DNA of 64,000 bases, from positions 46,450 through 110,449 of the forward strand of contig JAEELL010000106.1 of NCBI GenBank assembly GCA_016282745.1, read 5' to 3'. Source of the stretch: Lachnospiraceae bacterium (GTDB lineage: Bacteria; Bacillota; Clostridia; Lachnospirales; Lachnospiraceae). The position numbers were made by a program, and so were the translations under genes. How positions within the stretch are numbered: position 1 is the stretch's first letter; the number at the start of each line of letters is the position of its first letter. Below are positions 38,901 to 46,395 of the stretch, piece after piece. Under the pieces are notes generated by a model. The model was not told where the DNA came from, made no database searches, and was given only the letters and a program-made list of their open reading frames with translations.

Positions 38901-41541
38901 GTCGAAGGAAGGAAAATATTTATTAAGCATAAAAGTAGTTGATAATGCAGGTAATATTTCAACAAGTAATGCCGAGTTCAATATTGATCGGAAGAATCCT
39001 GTTATCACACAATTTACTTTTACTCCTTTATCGGAAGATGATATCGAGAGTACAAATAAGTTCCTAGATAAACTTGAGTACGGATTTTATTTTAAAAAGG
39101 AATTTACTGCTAAAGTAGTTGTAAATGATGATGCCCCCACATCAGGATTAAATAAAATTACATATGAGTTAGTGCCTTATGAAAATGGAAAGCAGGGTGA
39201 GAAAACTGTTGATGAAGTAGCAATAGTTAATAATGTGGCAATCATAAAGATACCATCAGAATTCAAAGGACAAATAGTTGCAAAAGTGTATGATAATGTA
39301 GGCAATGTTTCAAAAGAAAAAACGCCGGAAGCATTTGTAGCAGACAAGACAAGTCCTGATATTGTTATATCAGATTTAAAAGAATCTGAAAATAAAGACG
39401 GAAATAAGAACAAGTTATATAAGAAAAATGTGAAAATTTCAGTTGCAGTATCGGATTATAAATCAGGTTTACGAAAAGTTTCGTACAGCATAGATGCTGA
39501 AGTAGGAAAAGTTGATGAAACGCAAACACAGATTGATAATTTAGGGTTGAAAGTCGGAGATAAGCTGGAGAACGGCTGGGTTGTGTCAGAGATGGATAAT
39601 AACCTTGTTACAAAAGTTGTTAAAACATTCAAATTTGTAACTGACGATAATGATGTCAGAGTCAACATTCAGGCGACAGACAGATCAAATAACAAATCTG
39701 AATGGATGAAGTCAGAAACATTCAGTTTGGATAAGACTCTGCCACAAATCACTATTGACTTCCCAGAAGGTGTAAAAGATAATCCTACATATTATAATTC
39801 AAATAAAAAGGCTGTGATTACAGCAACTGTAATTGAGAGAAACTTTGAAGAAAAACTTATTGAGACAATGATTGAGAATACATTTAAAGGTAATGTTCCT
39901 AAGGTACAGTTTGTCAGCGATAAGGAAGACAATAAGAAACATGTCGCGACAATGGTATTCCCGGAAGGGGATTTTGAATTTTCTCTTTCAGGGAAGGACA
40001 GAGCCGGACATCAAGCTGAAGTTATATTTGGCAAAGAAAAGAATACTTCATATAGTACAAGTTTTATTGTAGATGAGACAGCTCCTGTTATACAGACTAA
40101 CTTTAAATCATTTACAAACAAAAACAGCGAAGGAAAGACTTATTTTAACAAAAACAGAATTGCTGAGGTAACAGTTACGGAACATAATTTTGATTCAGAA
40201 CTGATGAATCTTGTTGTTGAGGAAAAGAAATCTGGAACAAATCATGACGAAAGTGGTTTTGAAGAAACATATTATTCAATTTTCTCCGATGAAGGATGGA
40301 GTAGTTCTGAGAACAGTGATGTTCATTCAATCAAATTAAATATCAAGAAAGACGGTGTATATAAAATTAGCATTAAGCCTACAGATTGCTCTGAAAATAA
40401 GGGTAATTCGGACATGACAGAAATATTTGAAATTGATTGTACAAGTCCTGTTATTTCTTCGAGAAACGGAGAAGAAGTAAAAGCGGATAACACTGAATTT
40501 GTAGACGCATACGATATGTCAAAGGAAGAGGTGAATAATCCGACAATTGGATTTGATGACATAAACTACGATTACTTAGAATATTCGATTACAAAATATA
40601 TACCTGAATATAGTAGTGAAAAAGAACTTGACAGAGTAGTACCAAATCAAGAATCAGATAAACAGACTTCAAAGAAGTTTGTATTAAAAGATTTTGAAAA
40701 AGATGGTGCATATTTTGTTGAAATAAAGGCTTATGATAAAGCAGGAAATGTTAGTAAGTTGAATAAGAGCACATACTTAAAAACAATGGATACAGATGTG
40801 CTTGCATATATTGAAAACAGTCATCCTGGAAATGGTACAGAACAAGGGACAGGCTGGTATTCATTTGAAAATCAGAACGGTCCATTAAGTAAGCGACCAG
40901 ATAGTTTTTCGGATCTTCATATTGTTGTTTTTGCCAAAACGGATACAACATCACATATAGTTCTTAAAGATAATGATGGAAATGAAACTGATACAGGTTT
41001 AACTGCTGAGAATGAAGAGAATAAGTATGGCGTTGGACTGTACAGATATACTTTAAAAGGTGATTATTTCAAAAATAATTATCAAGAAGATACAGATGCA
41101 ACTTTTTATCTTACGGTTAATAACTCCGATAAGAGAGTCGAGTTGGGACAAATCCACATTGATAATATTGCACCAACATGTACAATTCCTGAACAATTCC
41201 ATGATTGGGGATGGGTGGCAGGATCGAATCCTGAACCAATGAAATTCACAGGAATCAGTGAAAAACTTGACGTAGAAAAAACAGCAGTATATGTTGATGG
41301 AAAAGAAGCATACTTTGATTATGATGAGGAAAATGATGTGTTAAGCGTGTCATTAGAAAAAGGTGAGCACAATGTTGGATTGTCTTTAACAGATAAAGCA
41401 GGAAATATATATAATATTGCCGAGGTATCACATTTAGGAGTAGGCAATTTTAGATTATATTCAGGTATCGCCGGAGGATTTGCGCTGATATCAGGCGTAG
41501 GGGCAGCAATATTCTTCAGAAAGAGAAAGAAAGTGGCATAG
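35992..41541 (+). CDS. Giant Ig-like repeat surface protein of the T7SS locus
   Basis: An 1849-residue type I membrane protein: Sec signal peptide (1-26), a Thr/Glu-rich linker, about eleven Ig-like domains, then a C-terminal TM and basic tail (ISGVGAAIFFRKRKKVA) without an LPxTG motif. Domain boundaries share the start D-x-x-x-P-x-(I/V), seen at least ten times (DAEAPRV, DTKAPII, DHTIPTV, DKEIPKV, DRKNPVI, DKTSPDI, DKTLPQI, DETAPVI, DCTSPVI, DNIAPTC). Many domains end in a D-x-A/K-G-N motif, and acidic loops suggest calcium binding. In T7SSb the large outer protein is EsaA/YueB; this may fill a similar wall-spanning role. Only its position supports that. Confidence 0.75.
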   Translation: MRKIRSFLAAIMVVTVACNTLYISAANTGNITNRTETEEITTEKPVEVVEKTTDGDDDYIDTDMSNIADDILDEYEEKGIYLARTVIEYANNNGVINITEEGAYVNKDIIITAYVIEIKDENAVSDISSVSKIALVSGDKQSDGNNDNEELPTESEDIVWAEAKANFVKSDVSKAVYYAQFKVKCPANDIQSYAVAVSDDEQRIMKSPIKLKFYVDENKVQSTDTIIFDAEAPRVTNAKLTYNNTDKMIEISAQISDIGTGIKEIWYGTSEAQLFKYGQNHKKDYFENGEKKEDENSDFEIIHTKGEIIQFDVWKDYLIDDPIIYDFYIKVKDNMNNEMTISTYDNGIMMIGGKDTKAPIIDNIKITHNRQPANVNGNAEETTTQEAPFEISTDKTAMYFNERFKIIIYAKDEAEDNNHISGIGEVCLMDGKDKKVTSTNTIVKTENGWNVYEIYCQANFGVDDFIISVTDNGGVACTKEISEYKYKEENKTTKSYKQSAYYETESPAIYVDYSGASNYENKSANEPYWYNIESENLKIVAEEETAKYTPSGLRSTSISEIKNTTNANGEIETTLEPVSHMEEPTDKTILHEFAIDTKELTDGMHNYIVYAEDRCGNKSQKEFSIGVDHTIPTVTYEMVSPNKKEIDGEVWFDIEDTIIMKAHLESQISEVDEVELTVNGIPYAFNLVKSAEGEIEEPLKKCIEFEIPADKCDKKYQTIEIVCKCTTESGNTSEETKYLCHIDKEIPKVEYIYATKENTNIIGKIINFINTGTFSNDTVNIYARVSDPKFDSGVGKVTIKYNKGGETITEDMATYISNNENESYFIYQIINDGTVFDSDIEIVVYDKLEKYSLEIPVIVGKLEELGKTGNDHLMIEMVKPLISIDLPKSDGVDRTDNKIWYRANKEIKVVVEDVNSGIREVDMDINGVDITKDITSKNILKAESTSKADKNILTEEYNFTTDYLEGVAGESKEGKYLLSIKVVDNAGNISTSNAEFNIDRKNPVITQFTFTPLSEDDIESTNKFLDKLEYGFYFKKEFTAKVVVNDDAPTSGLNKITYELVPYENGKQGEKTVDEVAIVNNVAIIKIPSEFKGQIVAKVYDNVGNVSKEKTPEAFVADKTSPDIVISDLKESENKDGNKNKLYKKNVKISVAVSDYKSGLRKVSYSIDAEVGKVDETQTQIDNLGLKVGDKLENGWVVSEMDNNLVTKVVKTFKFVTDDNDVRVNIQATDRSNNKSEWMKSETFSLDKTLPQITIDFPEGVKDNPTYYNSNKKAVITATVIERNFEEKLIETMIENTFKGNVPKVQFVSDKEDNKKHVATMVFPEGDFEFSLSGKDRAGHQAEVIFGKEKNTSYSTSFIVDETAPVIQTNFKSFTNKNSEGKTYFNKNRIAEVTVTEHNFDSELMNLVVEEKKSGTNHDESGFEETYYSIFSDEGWSSSENSDVHSIKLNIKKDGVYKISIKPTDCSENKGNSDMTEIFEIDCTSPVISSRNGEEVKADNTEFVDAYDMSKEEVNNPTIGFDDINYDYLEYSITKYIPEYSSEKELDRVVPNQESDKQTSKKFVLKDFEKDGAYFVEIKAYDKAGNVSKLNKSTYLKTMDTDVLAYIENSHPGNGTEQGTGWYSFENQNGPLSKRPDSFSDLHIVVFAKTDTTSHIVLKDNDGNETDTGLTAENEENKYGVGLYRYTLKGDYFKNNYQEDTDATFYLTVNNSDKRVELGQIHIDNIAPTCTIPEQFHDWGWVAGSNPEPMKFTGISEKLDVEKTAVYVDGKEAYFDYDEENDVLSVSLEKGEHNVGLSLTDKAGNIYNIAEVSHLGVGNFRLYSGIAGGFALISGVGAAIFFRKRKKVA

Positions 41542-41553
41542 AATACTTAATAG

Positions 41554-41588
41554 AGGTTACCTGCAACAGAAAGAGTAGCAGGTAACCT
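41554..41588 (+). terminator. Hairpin terminator or attenuator after the Ig-like gene
   Basis: Perfect eleven-base stem AGGTTACCTGC (41554-41564) with GCAGGTAACCT (41578-41588); only a short ATTT follows, so termination may be partial before the leucine-rich-repeat gene. Confidence 0.55.
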
Positions 41589-41607
41589 ATTTAAAAAGGA
41601 GAAGAAA

Positions 41608-43125
41608 ATGTATAACAGGTTCAAGCATATAATAATTAAAACTGCTACAATTGCATGTGTTGCAATAATCTTTATTGCAAATTGCAATGAAGTAGAGGCG
41701 GCGGGGAAAAAAATAAAACTTAACAGAAAAAAAATCACTATTAGTGTTGGGAAAACTAAGAAACTTAAGCTGAAAAATCTTGGTGGTAGGAAAGTTAAGT
41801 GGATAAGCAAGAATAAAAAAATAGCGAGAGTCAGTAAAAAAGGGAAAGTTAAAGCAGTTAAGGTTGGAAAGTGCACTATAATTGCTAAAGTTGGAAAGAG
41901 AAAGTTTAAATGCAAGGTGGTTGTAAAGAAAGCCTCTAAAGGCGGTGATACAAAAAAAACAACAGCCTTAAATAAAACGAACAGTTCAGAAAATAAAGAG
42001 CAGAACAAGAAGAAAGAAGCTGATGACAGAATTATAAATACGTTTGAGAAAAACGAGAATGATGTAAAAATCATTAACAAAGTAATAGAGTATCAGAAAA
42101 AGAAGGGAGCGATAGTTAATCGCAATCTTGAATCTCTTCAATACACGTGGGAAGATGGAAGACTTGTAATGATTAACTGGGATGGAGTGAATCTTTCGGG
42201 AGATGTTGATATACAAAAAGTTACAGAACTTAGGTGTTTTAATGCAAGCAATAATCCTAATTTGAATGATCTTGTTTGTACGTTTGGTAAATTGGACACA
42301 TTGCTAATTGAGAATGATATTAACTTGAAAAAGTTGAGTTGCAATAACAATAACCTTAAAACTTTAGATATATCGAAATATCCTAAGTTAGAATATTTAT
42401 ACTGTGCATATAATCAATTGGAAAATATAGATGTTACCAATAATAGACAGTTAACAAAATTGTTTTGTTATTGTAATAACTTAACAAAACTGGATGTGTC
42501 AAAAAACTCAAAATTGACAGAATTGAATTGCTGTTACAGTGGACTTACAAAACTAGATGTATCTTCTAATGCAGATCTTACAAAATTGTCTTGTCATGGT
42601 AATGAATTGGAGAATTTAGATATAACAAACAATTCGAAGCTTACAGTTTTAAAAGCTTACAAATGCAAATTAAAAAACATAGATCTGACACATAATCCCG
42701 AATTGAAAACCTTATGTTTAGATGAAAATGAATTAACCAATTTAGATTTATCTAAAAACTCAAAGCTAAAAACGCTTGATTGTTCCAAGAATGAACTGGA
42801 AAAACTAAACCTAGATGAAAACATATTACTAGAGCATTTTTATTGTTCAGATAACAAACTTACAACATTGGATTTAAGCAATCACGATATGGCAGAAATA
42901 GTAAAATGCAATGGAAATAAATTATCTTCCTTAATATTAGAAAAATGCACTTATCTGTATGAGTTTGACTGTTCAGATAACGAGTTAACGGAACTGGATT
43001 TAAGCGACTGCAAGAAATTAGATCAATTAAATTGTATGAATAATAATTTGACTGTTCTGGATTTGTCATTTAATATATCATTAATGACTCTTAAGTGTGA
43101 CGAGGGTATCGAGTTAATTAAATAA
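41608..43125 (+). CDS. Secreted leucine-rich repeat protein with Big2-like domain
   Basis: A 505-residue protein with a Sec signal peptide (about 1-31). A very basic Big2-like Ig domain follows (about 33-110; KITISVGKTKKLKLKNL, VKWISKNKKIARVSKKGKV), then a charged linker. From about 190 to 500 there are some 14 leucine-rich repeats of about 21 residues (consensus LxxLxCxxNxLxxLDLSxN). It has no anchor motif. Such LRR proteins bind proteins or glycans at the cell surface. Its ribosome binding site is AAAAGGAG after the hairpin at 41554. It lies between the T7SS machinery and the second toxin. Confidence 0.8.
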   Translation: MYNRFKHIIIKTATIACVAIIFIANCNEVEAAGKKIKLNRKKITISVGKTKKLKLKNLGGRKVKWISKNKKIARVSKKGKVKAVKVGKCTIIAKVGKRKFKCKVVVKKASKGGDTKKTTALNKTNSSENKEQNKKKEADDRIINTFEKNENDVKIINKVIEYQKKKGAIVNRNLESLQYTWEDGRLVMINWDGVNLSGDVDIQKVTELRCFNASNNPNLNDLVCTFGKLDTLLIENDINLKKLSCNNNNLKTLDISKYPKLEYLYCAYNQLENIDVTNNRQLTKLFCYCNNLTKLDVSKNSKLTELNCCYSGLTKLDVSSNADLTKLSCHGNELENLDITNNSKLTVLKAYKCKLKNIDLTHNPELKTLCLDENELTNLDLSKNSKLKTLDCSKNELEKLNLDENILLEHFYCSDNKLTTLDLSNHDMAEIVKCNGNKLSSLILEKCTYLYEFDCSDNELTELDLSDCKKLDQLNCMNNNLTVLDLSFNISLMTLKCDEGIELIK

Positions 43126-43210
43126 CCATAGTTTGAGAAGGCAAGTTGCATTGATGACCGTGGATACGAAGATATGGAATGCAGAAATAATGAAGAGAGG
43201 GGGAGATACA

Positions 43211-44920
43211 ATGGCAACAATTACATTATATAAAGATAAATTGAATGGCGTTGGAAGTTTTATAAACGGAATACTTAAGCATTCAAACAATTTAGATACA
43301 CAACTTACTACTTTGAAATCAACTCTACAAGGGATTGACAGCAGCACTTATAATCTTGACGCTGCAGTCGAAAGTATTCGTTCTTCTTCAAAGTCGGAAA
43401 AGGATAAAGTATCTGATTTGAAAAAATTGAATAAGGAAATAACCAATTTTATTAACACAGTAACAAATCGCGATAATTCTGCTCGAAATGAAATAAACAA
43501 GAGGAAAAAAGATTTTTATACGAAGTATAAATATCTCAAACCAGACAGTGAGAAGAATGCTTTAGATTATATTGCTGAAGATTTTGGAAAGGTATGTGAT
43601 TGGTGTAAGGAACATTGGGAGCAAATTAAAATTGCAATTGCAGTTGTACTAGTAGTGGCAGCCGTTGTTGTTTTGGTTGTGTTTTCAGGAGGAACTGCAC
43701 TGGGAGTATTTGCGACACTTGCGGTGGCTGCAGCCAAAGGAGTTTTGCTAGGAGCTGCGATTGGCGGTGCGATTGGTGGGGTTTCTGGATATGCACAAAA
43801 TGGTGTGAGTGGTATACTCCCTGGAATAATAAATGGTGGTGCTGATGGTGCAATCATGGGAGGTGTTTTTGGTTTGCTCGGCGGTCTGGGTGGACTAGCA
43901 GGTGCCCATTTTGGTTGTAGCGCTGTAATGGAAAAAATATTTGCAGCATCTACCAAAATGTCGTTTGCAATGCTTGGGTTTGACGGACTTGCACTGTTAA
44001 GTGATTTTCAAAACAGACTTAGTTTGGATACAGGAATCAAATTTGAATTTATTAATTCTTCATTTGGTAATTTTATTTCTAATCTTAACCATAAAGCACA
44101 TGAAAATCCGTTCTACAATGCATTTCAATTAACAGTTGGTGCAACAGCAGTATTTACCGGAGGATATGTAAAGAGTGCCGCATGCTTTGTTGCGGGAACT
44201 ATGGTTGCTACTATAAATGGCTTAAAGGCTATAGAAAATATTAAATCAGGAGAAAAAGTACTGTCTTTTAATTTTAACACTATGAAAACAGAGTACAAAC
44301 CTGTTGTAAGAACGTATTTGCGAAAAGTAAAAAAATTGGTACATCTGTCAGTGGAAGGTGAAGTAATAGTAACTACAGAAGACCATCCATTCTATGTTAA
44401 AGGAAAGGGTTTTATTAATGCATCATTGTTGAACGTTGGAACTGAATTATTGAACAACGATGGTCGGCTTCTAATAATTGACGCTATTTATAGAGAAGCC
44501 GAATGTAAAGAAACAGAAGTATATAACTTGCAGATTGACGAAAATCACAGTTACTATGTGGGAAAAATATATATTCTTGTGCATAATGGAGGCTATGATA
44601 GAGCACAAAAATATTCGGAAAACTGGAGCGATGAGAGCCTTTCAAATACAATTGAGGAGATTGCACCAGATTCAGAGCCAGTTAACACTGAAACAGGAAA
44701 AACGATTTATAGAAATAACAAAACAGGTCAACAAGTTGTATATGACAATGAAGGAGATTATTTCAGAATTGAAGATACAAATTTGCCGGGGAAAAGAGTT
44801 TATACTGATATTAATGGAAAACCAATTCCAAATAACAAAGTTGTAAATGGAAAGCAAGTTGGTATATCTAAATCGGAATATAATGCAATGACTCATTTTA
44901 ATAATATAGATGGGAAATAA
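43211..44920 (+). CDS. T7SS polymorphic toxin 2: helical targeting region, Hint, unrecognised toxin tip
   Basis: A 569-residue paralogue of the toxin at 20892. Residues 1-130 are about 85% identical to it, and a Gly/Ala-rich hydrophobic region follows (about 140-240). The Hint domain spans C325 (AACFVAGTMV) to H458-N459 (LVHNGG), with TTEDHPFYV in the middle. The released tip (460-569) has KTGQQVVYDNEGDYFRIED, GKRVYTD and EYNAMTHF. I do not know its family; it is compact and polar, so a nuclease is likely but unproven. The start is ATG 43211 after GGGGGAG; an upstream extension to 43133 is unlikely. Its immunity candidate follows 12 bases later. Unlike toxin 1 it lacks a Lap-like partner gene immediately upstream. 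Confidence 0.82.
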   Translation: MATITLYKDKLNGVGSFINGILKHSNNLDTQLTTLKSTLQGIDSSTYNLDAAVESIRSSSKSEKDKVSDLKKLNKEITNFINTVTNRDNSARNEINKRKKDFYTKYKYLKPDSEKNALDYIAEDFGKVCDWCKEHWEQIKIAIAVVLVVAAVVVLVVFSGGTALGVFATLAVAAAKGVLLGAAIGGAIGGVSGYAQNGVSGILPGIINGGADGAIMGGVFGLLGGLGGLAGAHFGCSAVMEKIFAASTKMSFAMLGFDGLALLSDFQNRLSLDTGIKFEFINSSFGNFISNLNHKAHENPFYNAFQLTVGATAVFTGGYVKSAACFVAGTMVATINGLKAIENIKSGEKVLSFNFNTMKTEYKPVVRTYLRKVKKLVHLSVEGEVIVTTEDHPFYVKGKGFINASLLNVGTELLNNDGRLLIIDAIYREAECKETEVYNLQIDENHSYYVGKIYILVHNGGYDRAQKYSENWSDESLSNTIEEIAPDSEPVNTETGKTIYRNNKTGQQVVYDNEGDYFRIEDTNLPGKRVYTDINGKPIPNNKVVNGKQVGISKSEYNAMTHFNNIDGK

Positions 44921-44932
44921 AGGAGTGTAATT

Positions 44933-45304
44933 ATGAAATTAATGGCAGAGAGCGAAAAATTCCAAATTTTATATGAATATGAGAAGGTTTTTCTAAAAAT
45001 AAAGTCAGATTCAAGATTAATATTAATTGGAGATTTTTATGGAGATCCAGAAAGTGCAGTTATTTCTGAAGACGAGAAGTGTTGTGCTATTGTTGGAGAA
45101 GGATTAATTGTTTATTTCCTTCATGAGCCTTTTGACGAATATAATTCTGATAGTAACAAAGCAAATCAATGGTGTACTTGGGGAAGAGAGAATGAGATAG
45201 TATGGATTAATAAAATAGAAAAATGTGATTCACAAGAAATTATAATTCAATTAGAGGATATGCGATTGGTATCCATAAAAATCGATGAATTATTAAATAA
45301 ATAG
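44933..45304 (+). CDS. Probable immunity protein for toxin 2
   Basis: A 123-residue acidic soluble protein, 12 bases after the toxin stop, with AAGGAG seven bases before the ATG. It is rich in beta strands (FQILYEYEKVFLKIKSD, IIIQLEDMRLVSIKI) with a central WCTWGREN. I do not recognise a family. Its position, size and acidity are those of an immunity protein. Confidence 0.6.
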   Translation: MKLMAESEKFQILYEYEKVFLKIKSDSRLILIGDFYGDPESAVISEDEKCCAIVGEGLIVYFLHEPFDEYNSDSNKANQWCTWGRENEIVWINKIEKCDSQEIIIQLEDMRLVSIKIDELLNK

Positions 45305-45335
45305 TGGATTGCGGTGAAAAAGTGACACCCATTTT

Positions 45336-45575
45336 GTGATATCATATGGGTATAGAAAAGGACTCCCAAAAGGAAATACACCTAGAAATAATCGAGCACA
45401 GAATAGAGAGTATTCCAATAATGAGATTGTAAATGAATTGGTTGATGAAGCTAAAAATCTATGCAAATTCGGAGAAAAAAGAATTGCACTTGAAAATTTA
45501 CTTGAAAATTTACTTGAAAATGATATTGAACTTTCGGTTGAATTAGTTGATTTAGCTGAAAAAGCGTTTATTTGA
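45336..45575 (+). pseudogene. Fused remnant of a toxin tip and a MafI-like immunity protein
   Basis: A 79-codon frame without ribosome binding site or credible start. The first part (RKGLPKGNTPRNNRAQNREY) looks like a tail segment found in polymorphic toxins. From about 45420 it changes to GEKRIALENLLENLL, then ELSVELVDLAEKAF, which matches the end of MafI-type immunity proteins. The simplest reading is a deletion that joined a toxin fragment to the end of its immunity gene. Both family calls rest on pattern memory. Confidence 0.5.
45488..45521 (+). repeat. Short 12-bp tandem repeat
   Basis: ACTTGAAAATTT occurs twice, then ACTTGAAAAT, in frame with the MafI-like remnant (LENL LENL LEN). Probably slippage growth of one or two units. 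Confidence 0.8.
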
Positions 45576-45962
45576 TTAGATACTGTAGAGAAGAATACAA
45601 AGAGCGTTCTTGAAATGGTTCAATGCTTTTTTGAAAAATAAAAAAACGTTGGGTAATTAACACTAAGAACAAAAAGAGGGATCAATAATAATATACAAAG
45701 GTACAAAAAAACGCTTCGCTGTTTATGCTAAAAAGTAGAAAAAAACTGAATACATTGCAAAAAATATTTTTCTGCGCTTCAATCAAAGTATCTAGTCTGG
45801 ATGTTGGTAGGGGTTCTATCCAGAAAAATCGTGCGAATAATAACTGAATAAGGAACAACAAAATGCCAATACTCCAACTTTGAAACAGAGTTGTTGGAAT
45901 TAGAGCTATTATAGTTTTGATTCTGACGAGATTATTGATTTTGTTTTAGTAAAAGGAAACCA
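45576..45962. other. Intergenic debris between toxin remnant and F5/8C fragment
   Basis: AT-rich with several A-runs and small inverted repeats (CTGGAT / ATCCAG near 45800-45825). No reading frame or promoter could be supported. Confidence 0.4.
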
Positions 45963-46106
45963 GTGAAGAGCCTTACAGGTCAGGATGGCGGAGAAGATGT
46001 AGTCACATTTAACGCAACAGAGGCAAGATATGTAAGAATGCAGGGAGTTACAAGAGCATTACCATATGGGTATTCATTGTGGGAAATGACTGTATTTGGA
46101 AGATAG
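45963..46106 (+). pseudogene. Truncated F5/8 type C (discoidin-like) domain fragment
   Basis: A 47-codon in-frame fragment ending at TAG 46104-46106. It encodes NATEARYVRMQGVTRAL, then GYSLWEMTVFGR, the last strands of an F5/8C carbohydrate-binding domain. The start and the catalytic part are missing, and there is no ribosome binding site. It is a leftover of a glycoside hydrolase or adhesin gene. Confidence 0.6.
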
Positions 46107-46359
46107 CTAGGTAGGAAAATAAATAAAGATACTAATAGGATTAATAAAGAAGGGAGCGTTGCACTGTGTGTAGCGCTTTCTTATTGAAATCAGCGATTAG
46201 TCAAGTACAAATTCGTGAACTTTCTGTAGAAAGTTCCACTAAACAAAATCTGGACTAAGTTGTCACAACAAAAACGTCAAAAAACCGCATAAAATCAGTA
46301 CTTTTTGACAAAAATTGCTTGCCCTCGGCGAGAAAATATGGTGCTATATTTAGTGAGAA
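46107..46359. other. Region left of the IS with small hairpins
   Basis: No gene. It has a possible terminator (AAGAA...AGCG with CGCTTTCTT, 46147-46182) and a perfect eight-base hairpin GAACTTTC/GAAAGTTC at 46217-46236. The latter lies near the putative left end of the IS. Confidence 0.4.
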
Positions 46360-46395
46360 GTGGCACTAAAAACTTAGTATCACAGGAGGGCAAAA

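Noticed and set aside
43133..43210. N-terminal extension of toxin 2
   Set aside because: The paralogue at 20892 starts at the MATITLYKDK methionine, and GGGGGAG is correctly placed for 43211.
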